From Negadavirga shengliensis (lineage in GTDB: Bacteria > Bacteroidota > Bacteroidia > Cytophagales > Cyclobacteriaceae): a stretch of 64,000 bases of DNA. Where the stretch lies: the NCBI RefSeq assembly GCF_042652345.1, contig NZ_JBHSJJ010000010.1, forward strand, positions 154,614-218,613, read 5' to 3'. The position numbers and the translations under genes were made by a program. Of this stretch, positions 1-9,466 are shown one piece after another (positions within the stretch are counted from its first letter, which is position 1; each line of letters begins with the position of its first letter). The notes beneath the pieces are model-generated. The model searched no databases and had not been told where the DNA came from. It was given only the letters and a program-made list of their open reading frames with translations.

Positions 1-152
1 TATACATCTTTGAGGGAAAAGTCTTCTTTAATGATAGTGTGGAAAGCCTGAAGGAAATTACAGGTGAAAAAAGGTTTTCTACCGCCATCGCCCGGCTGAT
101 GGAATGGAGCATAAAAAAAAATCCACCCCAAATTAAAATAAGCCATGTTTAA
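1..152 (+). CDS. ABC transporter ATP-binding protein, C-terminal end (NosF-like), partial
   Basis: The third forward frame is open from the window edge to a TAA at 150-152 and encodes about 49 residues, ending in a basic tail. The stop overlaps the ATG of the next gene (145), so the two are translationally coupled. Because the next gene is a NosY-type permease, this is most likely the C-terminus of its partner ATPase NosF, which energises periplasmic copper-site assembly of nitrous oxide reductase. The fragment carries no Walker motif, so the assignment rests on the neighbour and the overlap. Confidence 0.55.
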   Translation, partial: YIFEGKVFFNDSVESLKEITGEKRFSTAIARLMEWSIKKNPPQIKISHV

Positions 153-912
153 ACTGCTTAAATATTCTCTGTACGACATCGTTAAATCCCGGTTTGCGAT
201 ACTTTATACCCTGTTTATGGTCTTGGTAGCCATATCCATCTATCAAGTCAGTGAGGACATGGCAAAAGTGTCCTTAAGCCTGTTGAACATTATGCTCATG
301 ATTGTGCCGTTGATTGCGGCGGTATTTGCTACCACCCATTTTTTCAATAACCTGGAGTTTACTGAACTCATGTTGGCCCAGCCGGTTAAAAGAAGGGATG
401 TGTTTTTAAGCCAGGTTCTGGCAGTTGTAGCCGTCCTTAGTGCGGCCCTTTTGGTTGGTTTTGGCGTCCCCATGTTACTGTGGGGGGCGGACAGCAGTGT
501 CCTGATATTGCTGGCTGTCGGTATAAGTTTAAGTGCGGTCTTTGCCGGGTTGGCCTTTTTGGCCTCGGTCCTCACCCGTGATAAAGCCAAGGCCATAGGT
601 ATAAGTCTTTCTTTTTGGATTTATTTTTCACTGGTATACGATGGGTTTGTGCTGTACCTGATCTATAGCCTTGCAGATTATCCCTTGGAAAAGACCACAC
701 TGGGACTGGTGCTTTTCAACCCTGTTGATCTGGGAAGAATCATCATGTTGATGCAGCTGGATATCTCAGCGCTTATGGGATATACCGGTGCTTTTTTCCA
801 GCAATTTTTTGGAAGCGCCCAGGGATTGGTTTTATCCGGTTCTGTATTGCTCGTCTGGATACTCTGGCCTATTCTGGTTTCCCAACGTATCTTTCAGAAA
901 AAAGACTTTTAA
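145..912 (+). CDS. nosY: ABC-2 type permease, NosY-like
   Basis: This 255-residue integral membrane protein has six predicted hydrophobic segments (about 17-35, 43-65, 88-110, 118-142, 150-172 and 230-248), the size and topology of NosY. The short motif after segment 2 (THFFNNLEFTELMLAQPVKR) resembles the permease subunits of the NosDFY family. NosY forms the membrane channel of an ABC complex needed to mature the CuZ centre of nitrous oxide reductase in the periplasm. The start overlaps the stop of the upstream ATPase gene. A NatB or gliding-type ABC-2 permease is the alternative; the rest of the nos cluster should lie left of the window. Confidence 0.65.
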   Translation: MFKLLKYSLYDIVKSRFAILYTLFMVLVAISIYQVSEDMAKVSLSLLNIMLMIVPLIAAVFATTHFFNNLEFTELMLAQPVKRRDVFLSQVLAVVAVLSAALLVGFGVPMLLWGADSSVLILLAVGISLSAVFAGLAFLASVLTRDKAKAIGISLSFWIYFSLVYDGFVLYLIYSLADYPLEKTTLGLVLFNPVDLGRIIMLMQLDISALMGYTGAFFQQFFGSAQGLVLSGSVLLVWILWPILVSQRIFQKKDF

Positions 913-1329
913 AGGAGTCTTCTTTCCGGCACTTGCTCAAACCAAATAAAATACCACTACTGCCCTTGATAAAGGTCAAGTCCGTATTTTTACTTGTTCC
1001 TTCATCAATATCATGAAATAAACAAAAAAGCATTACAATAAAAACCCGTATAAAATTTCGATTTACATAAAATTTTAAGATTTTTGATATACGATTTACG
1101 TGGCAAAGCAGATGACCATGGCTTGAAGCCTTGGGCTTTTGGGATGTGGCTTACATGAAAGCCGTAAAAAGGAGTTGCTGCCTGCCAAATCAATCCTCTA
1201 GATAAATGCAGGGACGACCAACTACGTCACGCTGTAATCATATCATCCCAACATCGTATCATCAAATCATCCTTACTTCCCTGCATCCCAGCCTGCATCT
1301 AATCATTAGATCATCGCATCATCAGACCA
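913..1329. other. Intergenic region with a possible Fnr-like dyad
   Basis: Convergent gap between nosY and the efflux operon. Positions 966-979 read TTGATAAAGGTCAA, one mismatch from the Fnr/Crp-type consensus TTGAT-N4-ATCAA, but there is no gene downstream on either strand within normal promoter distance. Positions 1238-1335 are a low-complexity ATCATC-rich stretch. Short reading frames here have no recognisable protein features. Confidence 0.3.
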
Positions 1330-2796
1330 TCAATCCTGCCATCCCCCCCCGAGGCTGCGATACAGTTCCACCTTGGCCAAGGCGAGCAGCATTTGCAACT
1401 GCACCCGATCCAGGTTGGTCTGGAGGAAATCCTCTTGGGCGTTGATGACTTCCAGGTAGTTGGCAAAACCGCTTTGGAAAAGCAAGCCGGCGTTGCCCAA
1501 ACCCTGGGTAGTGATGCCAAGTCGTTCTTCTACAATCTCATATTCTTCCTGTAGCTTTTCGATATTGACCAGGGCATTGGATACTTCCGTTACTGCGGTG
1601 GTGATAGTTTCTTTGAAGTCCAGCTCCGCTATTTCCTTTTCCTTGATGGCGATGCGGTGATTGGTTTTCAACCTTCGATTTTGGAAAATGGGTTGGAATA
1701 GTGCGCCGTTGAGAATGGCAAAGCTCGAGGATACCGGGTCGATAAGATTATCCAGTCTCATGGAATTGAAGCCGGTACTGGCTCCGATGGTCAGGGCAGG
1801 GTACTTCATCGCCTGGGTGATGCCTACCCGGGCATTGCTAGCGATGAGGTTATACTCGGCCGCCGCTACGTCAGGGCGGTTTTGGACGAGTTCGATGGGT
1901 ACTCCTGCGCTGTATTGCTGACTGAAGTCGATCTGCTCAAGAAAGTGTATGGACTCTATGGCTTGTGGTGCCCTTCCAAGAAGGTTGTTGAGCCGATTTT
2001 CCTGGGAAATATAGGCCTTTTCGAGTTGGGGGATAAGTGCCTTGGCCCTTAGCATTTGGGACTCGGTCTGCTGTATCGCCAGGGCAGTTGTCTCTCCCGC
2101 TTCATATTGGAGGCGGACGATACGGAGGGTGTTTTGACTTAGTTCATAGTTTCTCTCGGCTACTGTCATCTGGGACTTGAGCATCAGCATGCTGAAGTAA
2201 GTAGAGGCTATATCGGAGATCAAAGCAGTCTGAAGGGCTTTTTGGAATTCTTGAGTTTCCATAAACTCGGCAAGTTGTGCCTCTTTTTGCCAGCGGAATT
2301 TCCCCCAGATATCCAGTTCCCAGCTCGTTTGCAGGGAAATGGCGTGGACGAGGTTTTCTGTATAAAAGGAAGTAGGTATATTGTCCGGCCCGTGATTTCG
2401 ACGGGATCGGTTTGAGCCGTGGTTGTTGAAGTTTCCTCCATAGTATTCCCGAATATATCGAAAGGGATCAGCTCCCAGCCTGGGGTAGAGATTGGCCTTG
2501 GATTGCTTGACCATCTCCATTCCGATCTCTACTTCCTTTGCTATTTTTTGCACGTCAAAGTTGTTTTCCAGTGCCGTGTCAATCAGGGCGATCAAGATGG
2601 TGTCATTGAAAAACTCCCGCCAGTTGATCGTGGCGATGCGATCCCCACCTACGAAGAGGCTGTCCTGGAGCTTGTCACTTCCATAGAATTTGTCAGGAAG
2701 GGGATACTCGGGACCTTGGTATGTCTCACCTACCTTGCAGCTGGCAATGGTCAGCACGATCAAAGCAAGTGGCAAAAATCTTTTTAAGTGGTTCAT
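1330..2796 (-). CDS. RND efflux outer membrane lipoprotein, NodT/TolC family
   Basis: The 488-residue protein begins with a lipoprotein signal ending LTIASC (acylated Cys20) and continues as an outer membrane factor with the two long heptad-rich repeats typical of the NodT branch (OprM-like). It forms the trimeric exit duct of a tripartite efflux pump. Its start overlaps the RND permease stop by 4 bp (ATGA), so it is the last gene of the MFP-RND-OMF operon. The C-terminus (GLLFQSGFANYLEVINAQ, ending LGGGWQD) is closely matched by a stray fragment at 8108-8282. Substrate cannot be told from sequence. Confidence 0.93.
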   Translation of the reverse strand: MNHLKRFLPLALIVLTIASCKVGETYQGPEYPLPDKFYGSDKLQDSLFVGGDRIATINWREFFNDTILIALIDTALENNFDVQKIAKEVEIGMEMVKQSKANLYPRLGADPFRYIREYYGGNFNNHGSNRSRRNHGPDNIPTSFYTENLVHAISLQTSWELDIWGKFRWQKEAQLAEFMETQEFQKALQTALISDIASTYFSMLMLKSQMTVAERNYELSQNTLRIVRLQYEAGETTALAIQQTESQMLRAKALIPQLEKAYISQENRLNNLLGRAPQAIESIHFLEQIDFSQQYSAGVPIELVQNRPDVAAAEYNLIASNARVGITQAMKYPALTIGASTGFNSMRLDNLIDPVSSSFAILNGALFQPIFQNRRLKTNHRIAIKEKEIAELDFKETITTAVTEVSNALVNIEKLQEEYEIVEERLGITTQGLGNAGLLFQSGFANYLEVINAQEDFLQTNLDRVQLQMLLALAKVELYRSLGGGWQD

Positions 2797-5700
2797 TGCT
2801 TCGTGTTTTCTTCGACGGTTTTTAAAGAGTATTTGTCGTTGAGTTGAAGTAATATATAGGTTAATACCGGGATGATGACAATCCCGAGACCTACGTTAAA
2901 CAACATTCCCCCTGCGGTACCAATACTCACCGATTTGTTGCCTATCGCCGAGGAGCCACTGGCAAACATTAAAGGGGTAAGTCCTGCGGTAAAAGCCAAG
3001 GAGGTCATGACAATGGCTCGTATACGCAAGCCGCAGGCTTCCACTACCGCATCCAGTACCTCAAGGCCCGCCCGGCGTTTTTGAGCTGCAAATTCCACGA
3101 TAAGGATGGCATTCTTGGCCAAGAGTCCTAGGAGCATTAATATCCCCACTTGTACGTATATGTTATTGTCTATTCCGGCAAGGTTGATGAATACAAAGAC
3201 CCCAAGGATCCCGGTAGGCAAGGAAAGCATCACCGCTAAGGGCAACCAAAAACTCTCATACTGAGCGGACAAGATAAAATAGACCAATACGATACTAATG
3301 ATAAATACGATCATGGCGTCGTTACCGGATTTTTTTTCTTCCAAACTCATACTGGTCCATTCATATCCAAGGCTGGCCGGCAACTTGGTTTCGCCCAGTT
3401 CTTCGATTTTAGCCATTACATCTCCGGTACTATACCCTCTGGCAGGGGTGATATTCACCTTGGCTGCATTGTATAGGTTGTATCGGGTTACAGTTTCAGG
3501 GCCAAAATCAGGTTCCAGACTTACAAAGGTATTGATGGGGACATTTTCACCGTCTTTGCCTCTTACGAAAATGGAATTGAAGGTCTCGGGACTTTCCGTA
3601 AACTGGGTGTCTCCTTGAAGATAGGTTTTGTACTGACGGGTGAAAAGGCTGAAATCGCCCACTCTTTGGCGTCCAAAGGTAGATTGCAGGGTAAACATCA
3701 TCTCCTTTACGCTTACCCCCAAGGCGTTGGCTTTTTCAAAATCGATATTGAGCTTAAATTGGGGGAAATTGGGATTGAAGGAGGTAAAGGCGCTTTCTAT
3801 TTCCTTTTGGCCGCTCAGTTCAATGATAAACTCATTCACCGATTGGCTAAACTCTCCCATGCCTTCATCAGCCCGGTCTTGCAGCACGATCTGTACCCCG
3901 TCAAAATCACCAAACCCTTGCACAGTAGGCCGCGGATAGATGTTTAGACTGCTCAATTCTGTGACTACACTGCTTAGTTTTCCGGTGAAGTGGTTGACCA
4001 CATCCTCTATGTTTTTTATCTTTCCCCTTTTGCCTTTTTCTTTTAGCATGATGTAAAGCAGCCCGGAAGAAGGGGTTTCGGAACCATCGACAATGTTGTA
4101 TCCGGAGACCGTGTTTACGGATTCTACCGCCTCTTCTTGCTCTAAGATCGCTGCCATATCGTCCAAGACTTGATTGGTACGGTTTAGCGCAGCTCCTTCG
4201 GGAAGGGCGATGGAACCAATAAGAAAATTGTCGTCCTCAGTAGGGATAAAGCCACTGGGGGTAATCCTAGCCAATACTACCAACGAGAGTATGATAATAC
4301 CTAGTCCAGCTAAGCTTACCCATTTATACTGAATGGCCTTTTTTACCAGGCCAAGGTACCTGTTCGTAAACTTATCAAAAAGCACATCAAACCTCCTAAA
4401 CCCTTTTTCTTTCAGTATATTGACCTTACGGAAGTTCTTAGACCGCTTATAAAAAGCTGACAAGCGTTTTTTCCCTTGTTTTTTATCCTTCTTTTTATAG
4501 AACAAGATAAAGAGGGTGGGCCCCATGGTAAGGGCTACTACTGCAGAAAGCAATACCGAAATGGTAATGGTGTAGGCAAATTCCTGGTAAAATACCCCTA
4601 CCGGACCTTGAAGAAAGCCCACAGGAAGGAATACGGCAGCAATCACGATGGTAATGGAGATAACTGCCCCGGTGATTTCGTCAAGGGCTGAATTTACCGC
4701 CTGCACCGCCGTCATTTTATAGTGTTCCATTTTTTCGTAGATGGCCTCGACGACTACAATGGCATCATCTACCACTATACCGATCGCAAGCACCATAGAG
4801 AACATACTGAGCACGTTCATACTCACCCCGATAATACTGAGGAAAAAGAAGGTGCCCACTAGTGAAATAGGGATGGTGATCGCGGTGATCAACGTAATTT
4901 TAACATCCTGTAAAAATAGGAAGACCACCAGGAACACCAGGATAAAAGCCTCTATAAGCGTCTGTTGCACGTGGTGCATGGATTCATCGACTGCATCACG
5001 CACGCTAAAAGGGATTTCATAGTCCATTCCCTCGGGGAACAGTTTGGCCTGAGCCTCCATTACTTCCCGTACTGCTTTGTCTATTTCCATGGCATTGGCG
5101 CCATTTTGCTGTACGATATCCATGGTGATAGCCGGTTTATTGTCAAAGCGGTTTTTGCTCGCATAATTACTGGCTCCCAATTCTATACGGGCAATGTCCT
5201 TCAGCTTAAGTTGCAAGCCATCCTGCTCCGTTTTTATCACGATGTTTTCGTACTGCTCTTCTTCATAAAAACGCCCCTCATGCTTAATAACAATCTCAAA
5301 AGCTTCTTCGGAGTTTTGCCCAAATTTGCCCGGGCCTGCCTCAAAACTTTGATCCCTCATCTGGTTATAGACATCCCTGGGGGTTAGGTTATACATAGCC
5401 AGTTTTTCAGGATTGAGCCAGATCCGCATGGCATAGTCCCGTCTAAGCAAAATAGTCGCTTCCGCCAGCCCTTCAATCCGTTTAAGTTCCCGGTTGATGT
5501 TTCTTCGGGTATAAGAGCTTATGAACGTTTCGTCGTAAGTGCCGTCGCTGAATACGTTTACGGTCATCAAGGTTCCCTTCATCCGCTTCATTACCTGTAT
5601 CCCTTCTTGTATTACTTCGGGGGGCAGGTCAGCGGTGACTCCGGAGATCCGGTTTTGGATTTCCACCGCTCCCTGGTCAGGATTGGAACCCGGCTTAAAG

Positions 5701-5978
5701 TACACCGTCACCCTCCCCACACCGGCGTTGGTAGCGGTAGAGTTGATGTATTCCATGTTCTCAGTGCCATTAATGGCTTCCTCGATGGGTAGTAATACCG
5801 CCTGGGCCAAGGTTTCGGAGTTGGCTCCGGGATAGCTTACCCCTACCGATACACTGGGGGGGGCAATCTCAGGAAAACGCTCTACGGGAAGTAGGGATAT
5901 GCTGAAGGCACCGGCCAGTACTAATACGATGGATATGACAAACGTGAGTACCGGTCGCTGTATGATTTTTTTTATCAT
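2793..5978 (-). CDS. HAE1-family RND efflux permease (AcrB-like)
   Basis: A full-length RND pump of 1061 residues: first transmembrane helix at about 9-29 followed by the SLLPVERFPEIAPP motif, two large periplasmic loops, and the proton-relay helix GIVVDDAIVVVEA near residue 400 carrying the two essential aspartates. The second half repeats the fold, ending with the hydrophobic block around LGLLAKNAILIVEF. It exports hydrophobic or amphiphilic compounds by proton antiport. It sits between its adaptor (upstream) and outer membrane factor (4-bp overlap downstream). No frameshift or missing key residue was seen. Confidence 0.96.
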   Translation of the reverse strand: MIKKIIQRPVLTFVISIVLVLAGAFSISLLPVERFPEIAPPSVSVGVSYPGANSETLAQAVLLPIEEAINGTENMEYINSTATNAGVGRVTVYFKPGSNPDQGAVEIQNRISGVTADLPPEVIQEGIQVMKRMKGTLMTVNVFSDGTYDETFISSYTRRNINRELKRIEGLAEATILLRRDYAMRIWLNPEKLAMYNLTPRDVYNQMRDQSFEAGPGKFGQNSEEAFEIVIKHEGRFYEEEQYENIVIKTEQDGLQLKLKDIARIELGASNYASKNRFDNKPAITMDIVQQNGANAMEIDKAVREVMEAQAKLFPEGMDYEIPFSVRDAVDESMHHVQQTLIEAFILVFLVVFLFLQDVKITLITAITIPISLVGTFFFLSIIGVSMNVLSMFSMVLAIGIVVDDAIVVVEAIYEKMEHYKMTAVQAVNSALDEITGAVISITIVIAAVFLPVGFLQGPVGVFYQEFAYTITISVLLSAVVALTMGPTLFILFYKKKDKKQGKKRLSAFYKRSKNFRKVNILKEKGFRRFDVLFDKFTNRYLGLVKKAIQYKWVSLAGLGIIILSLVVLARITPSGFIPTEDDNFLIGSIALPEGAALNRTNQVLDDMAAILEQEEAVESVNTVSGYNIVDGSETPSSGLLYIMLKEKGKRGKIKNIEDVVNHFTGKLSSVVTELSSLNIYPRPTVQGFGDFDGVQIVLQDRADEGMGEFSQSVNEFIIELSGQKEIESAFTSFNPNFPQFKLNIDFEKANALGVSVKEMMFTLQSTFGRQRVGDFSLFTRQYKTYLQGDTQFTESPETFNSIFVRGKDGENVPINTFVSLEPDFGPETVTRYNLYNAAKVNITPARGYSTGDVMAKIEELGETKLPASLGYEWTSMSLEEKKSGNDAMIVFIISIVLVYFILSAQYESFWLPLAVMLSLPTGILGVFVFINLAGIDNNIYVQVGILMLLGLLAKNAILIVEFAAQKRRAGLEVLDAVVEACGLRIRAIVMTSLAFTAGLTPLMFASGSSAIGNKSVSIGTAGGMLFNVGLGIVIIPVLTYILLQLNDKYSLKTVEENTKQ

Positions 5979-6052
5979 GGTTTAGTTTTTACGCAATGGA
6001 GTGTAAAAAGAGATCGACTTAAAAAAGCAAAGAATGAATGGGATTTCTTTTA

Positions 6053-7219
6053 TTACTCCTTTTCGCTTACCTGGGAAAACAATTCGCCTTGTTGCATTGG
6101 TTTTACTTTGGTGCCGTTGGTTATTTGGTTGATTCCGGAGACCACGATCCTGTCACCGGCTTTCAAACCATTTTCCCTGACAATGTAATTTTGTCCGGAT
6201 CGGCCTTCGACTTCTATTTCGTGACGCTTGGCAGTATTGTCAGCATCCAAGGTGAAAACAAATCTTTTGTCTTGAACGGATATGGTGGCACTCTGAGGGA
6301 TGAGGATAGCATTGGGGTATATCTGCTCCATGAGGATTTTGCCGGTATTACCGGTTCTCAGTAGTGTGTCAGGGTTGGAAAAACGAGCTCTCATGTTGAT
6401 GGATCCTGTAGAGCGGTTGATTTGGCCGGAAGTAGCATCTACAAATCCTGACCGCTCATAGATGCTCCCGTCTGCAAGTACCAGTTTGACGTCAGGATTT
6501 AGTCGCTTGGAAGCAGAGTCTCTTTTCATCCTTTCGTAGTACAGGTAGTCAGATTCACTCATGGAGAAATAGACGTAGATGTCATGGACATTGGAAAGGA
6601 TGGTGAGGGGTTCGGGGTCAGTTCCTTTGACTACGTTACCAATGGATTTAGGAATCCTTCCCATTAGCCCATCTACAGGGGCTTTGATGGTGGTAAATTC
6701 CAGGTTGATACGCATATTGGCGGCCACGGCCTCTGCCCTGGCCAGGGAGGACTTGGCGACTTCGTAATCTGCTTCGGTGGTCCTCATTCGGACTTCAGAG
6801 ATGACTTCGTTGTCAATCAGGGGACGAAGTCGGTCGATTTCCGTTTGGGCCTTTCTCAGTTTGGCCTTTTCCAGTTCCACGTTGGCCTGGGCATTTTTCC
6901 AGTCCTCCATATAGGGCTGGCTGTTGATCTCAAACAGGGGTTGACCTTTTTTGACATATTGTCCTTCATCCACGTAGATCCGTTCCAGGATTCCCTCGAC
7001 CTGGGGACGGATTTGGACGTTTTCCACTCCTTCTATCGATCCAAGGTATTGGAAAGAGAGCGCGGCGGATTCTCGCTTGAGGGTCAGCACAGGCAGGGGC
7101 AGTCCTTCGTCTTCGACCTCAGCTTCCTTGCACCCATACGAGAAAAGGCAGAAGGCAAGTAGTATCGTCAGTATTGATATTCGACGTTGATTCAGTTCTA
7201 TCTGATATTGGGTTTCCAT
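6053..7219 (-). CDS. RND efflux periplasmic adaptor (membrane fusion protein)
   Basis: A 388-residue HlyD/AcrA-type adaptor. The signal ends in a lipobox-like LFSYGC (Cys30), so it is probably lipid-anchored. Order: biotinyl-lipoyl-like half (QIRPQVEGILERIYVDEG), alpha-hairpin (about 100-165), second lipoyl half (TTIKAPVDGLMGR), beta-barrel and membrane-proximal domain. It is the first gene of the operon and bridges the RND pump to the outer membrane factor. The long 5' region (7220-7450) has no adjacent regulator gene, unlike the other exporters in this window. The next gene, the RND pump, begins 75 bp downstream. Confidence 0.94.
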   Translation of the reverse strand: METQYQIELNQRRISILTILLAFCLFSYGCKEAEVEDEGLPLPVLTLKRESAALSFQYLGSIEGVENVQIRPQVEGILERIYVDEGQYVKKGQPLFEINSQPYMEDWKNAQANVELEKAKLRKAQTEIDRLRPLIDNEVISEVRMRTTEADYEVAKSSLARAEAVAANMRINLEFTTIKAPVDGLMGRIPKSIGNVVKGTDPEPLTILSNVHDIYVYFSMSESDYLYYERMKRDSASKRLNPDVKLVLADGSIYERSGFVDATSGQINRSTGSINMRARFSNPDTLLRTGNTGKILMEQIYPNAILIPQSATISVQDKRFVFTLDADNTAKRHEIEVEGRSGQNYIVRENGLKAGDRIVVSGINQITNGTKVKPMQQGELFSQVSEKE

Positions 7220-7573
7220 AGCTATTTGGGGTTGTATACCCGGATTCTAATAACATGAGTCAACCCTAGTGTAAGAATCGTACCACAATTGCCTCTCTCA
7301 TTTGATATACGGCGAAATAAGTGCTTGATAGGCCTTTTTTTTTTAATTTAACGGCTTTTAACACGGGTGTTTTTGTGGAAAGTTGAGGATTTTTTACTCA
7401 AAAACTAGGGGTTACACATTAAGATTCGATTAGAATTTGGGGAAACGGGAGTGGAACAATGCCACACTTTTTTAGGCCTTTTCTGGTTTTCCACACGCTT
7501 GATACCGACCATTGTAACGGAAGTAGGAAAATCAGCATTTGGAACCCTGAATTTTTCTACTTTTGCGGCGCGT

Positions 7574-7972
7574 ATGGACATGCAAAAAATTCGAAACTTC
7601 TGTATCATCGCCCATATTGATCATGGGAAAAGTACCCTGGCGGATCGCCTCCTGCAGTTTACCGACACGGTTTCTGACCGGGAGATGCAGAATCAATTGC
7701 TGGACGACATGGATTTGGAACGTGAACGTGGGATCTCGATCAAGTCCCATGCGATACAGATGAAGTATAGCTATAAAGGAGAGGACTATGTCTTTAACCT
7801 CATTGACACCCCGGGGCACGTGGATTTCTCCTACGAGGTTTCCCGTTCGATTGCCGCTTGCGAGGGGGCACTGCTGATCGTGGATGCCTCCCAAGGCATA
7901 GAGGCACTGACGATTTCCAACCTCGATCTGGCCATGGGGCATGACCTTGAGATCATCCCCGACTGGGTGTAG
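7574..7972 (+). pseudogene. lepA: 5' fragment of elongation factor 4 (LepA)
   Basis: From ATG 7574 the frame gives about 132 residues that match the start of LepA: G1 AHIDHGKST, the switch I region DLERERGISIKSH and G3 DTPGHVDFSYEVSRS. The similarity runs to DLEIIP and then stops exactly where the palindromic element begins at 7963; the expected V-LNKID (G4) and the remaining ~460 residues are absent. Without G4 it cannot be a working GTPase. LepA is a ribosome-associated back-translocase of about 600 residues. The fragment lies next to the tail of an unrelated efflux gene, so a deletion is likely. Confidence 0.85.
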
Positions 7973-8107
7973 ATCTGTGACTACACCCCAATATCTCATG
8001 GAATTTGTAATTCCAACGTAACAGTTTAGAAAAAGACCCGGCATTGCAAATGCCTCTGTGTTGTTTTTAAAATGGATACCGAGGATGTAGATTTAATCTA
8101 CACCCAG
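7963..8107. repeat. REP-like palindromic element with terminal inverted repeats
   Basis: The element is bounded by perfect 12-bp inverted repeats, CTGGGTGTAGAT (7963-7974) and ATCTACACCCAG (8096-8107). Inside are a hairpin GGGTGTAG/CTACACCC (7965-7988), GGAATT-TGT-AATTCC (8000-8014), GGCATT-GCA-AATGCC (8040-8054) and TGTAGATT-T-AATCTACA (8086-8102). Small hairpins of this kind resemble the non-autonomous REP elements mobilised by Y1/RAYT transposases in Bacteroidota (inference from memory of the type). No transposase is present. It sits exactly at the break in lepA. Confidence 0.7.
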
Positions 8108-8282
8108 GGGGGTGGTCAGAGAATCCTACTTGCTCTTTAGCAGCGGATATGCCAATTCCCTGGAAGTGATCAATGCACAGAGCAACGCGTTGGAAAGCGA
8201 ACTTTACATGGTAGATGTAAGGATGCAACTGCTGGTCGCCAACATCGAATTATACAGAGGCTTGGGCGGCGGGTGGCAATAA
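8108..8282 (+). pseudogene. 3' remnant of a NodT/TolC-type outer membrane efflux gene
   Basis: The frame ending at TAA 8280-8282 encodes YLLFSSGYANSLEVINAQ, then a run ending NIELYRGLGGGWQ. This parallels the C-terminus of the intact outer membrane factor at 1330-2796 but is on the opposite strand and diverged, so it is a paralogue rather than a copy. There is no start codon or signal region; the 5' part has been lost at the palindromic element. It implies that a second RND operon on the + strand was removed together with most of lepA. Confidence 0.8.
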
Positions 8283-8537
8283 GTCCAGCGCCCAGCCGTT
8301 TTTCCCCTCCTCATCTTATATAATGCCCACCGGTTTTGTCATCTAGGTTTCATGGCCGGCTCCCTTAAACCGGTCTTCCGCAGGGTAAGGTCTGATCCGT
8401 AATCAACCGTTCTTAATATTATTTCGAAATTATTATTGATTGTTCTACCGATACTTTGCAAAAATTCTTTTCTTTATAGCTGCTTAGAAAGGAATTAACA
8501 TACGGTAATATTTCAAATTGACCAATCAAAATAATAC

Positions 8538-9455
8538 ATGATAAAACCTCCCAGTATCCTGGTAGCGGGCAGTTCCAACACCGACATGGTGATTATGGCA
8601 GATCATTTCCCATCACCGGGGGAGACCATTTTAGGAGGCAGGTTTTTGATGAACCCGGGTGGAAAGGGGGCCAATCAGGCCGTTGCAGCCGCCCGGCTCG
8701 GCGGCAACGTGGCCTTTCTTTCCAAAATTGGAAAAGATGTCTTCGGTGAGGAAACCATGGCTCATTTGAAGACAGAAGGTATCGATGTCAGTGGGGTAGC
8801 TGTGGACGACCAGCAACCATCGGGAGTGGCTCAGATCATTGTGGACAAAAACGCAGAAAACTGTATTGTCGTGGCACCGGGTGCCAATATGACCCTAAGC
8901 CCAAAGGACGCAGACACTCACATACAGCTGCTGGAGAATGCAGAAGTCTTGTTGATGCAGCTAGAAATCCCCATCGAGACCATTGTTTATTTGGCAGAAA
9001 AAGCACATGAATGGAGAAAAAAAACCATTCTTAATCCCGCTCCCGCCCAAAAGCTCCCGGATGAGCTATATGCCTGCCTATATGCCATTACACCCAATGA
9101 AACGGAAACGGCTTTTCTTACCGGCATCAAGGTAACCGATGAAATCACTGCCGGTCAGGCGGCAGATTTTTTTCACAAAAAAGGAGTAAAAACGGTGATC
9201 ATCACTTTAGGTGCTGCGGGCGCTTATGTATCCAGTGTGGATTTTAAAGGCATCCTTTCCGCACCGGCCGTCAGCGCGCTGGACACCACCGCAGCCGGAG
9301 ACACTTTCAACGGTGCATTGGCAGCGGCCTTGTCCAATGGAAAAGACCTTGAATCCGCGGTAGCATTTGCCAACAAGGCCGCTGCCCGGGCCGTGACCAA
9401 AATGGGCGCACAATCATCCATACCTACTTTAGAAGAATTATCAAAACCTGTTTAA
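8538..9455 (+). CDS. rbsK: Ribokinase (PfkB family)
   Basis: A 305-residue PfkB carbohydrate kinase. The N-terminal motif GSSNTDMVIMADHFP and the glycine-rich NPGGKGANQAVAAARLGG bind the sugar; DTTAAGDTFNGALAAAL near residues 250-266 provides the anion hole and catalytic Asp. It phosphorylates D-ribose to ribose 5-phosphate. Followed 11 bp later by a secreted nucleoside hydrolase and then a sugar transporter, it completes a pathway: cleave nucleosides outside, import ribose, phosphorylate it. Length and motifs fit ribokinase better than fructokinase or adenosine kinase. Confidence 0.9.
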   Translation: MIKPPSILVAGSSNTDMVIMADHFPSPGETILGGRFLMNPGGKGANQAVAAARLGGNVAFLSKIGKDVFGEETMAHLKTEGIDVSGVAVDDQQPSGVAQIIVDKNAENCIVVAPGANMTLSPKDADTHIQLLENAEVLLMQLEIPIETIVYLAEKAHEWRKKTILNPAPAQKLPDELYACLYAITPNETETAFLTGIKVTDEITAGQAADFFHKKGVKTVIITLGAAGAYVSSVDFKGILSAPAVSALDTTAAGDTFNGALAAALSNGKDLESAVAFANKAAARAVTKMGAQSSIPTLEELSKPV

Positions 9456-9466
9456 TCCCCAATACA

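Noticed and set aside
966..979. Fnr-like TTGATAAAGGTCAA box
   Set aside because: No gene starts within normal distance on either strand; it lies between two convergent gene ends. Kept only as a note in the intergenic entry.
7451..7573. N-terminal extension of the LepA fragment from 7451
   Set aside because: The 41 extra residues do not match LepA, which begins near MQKIRNFCIIAH; ATG 7574 is the right start.
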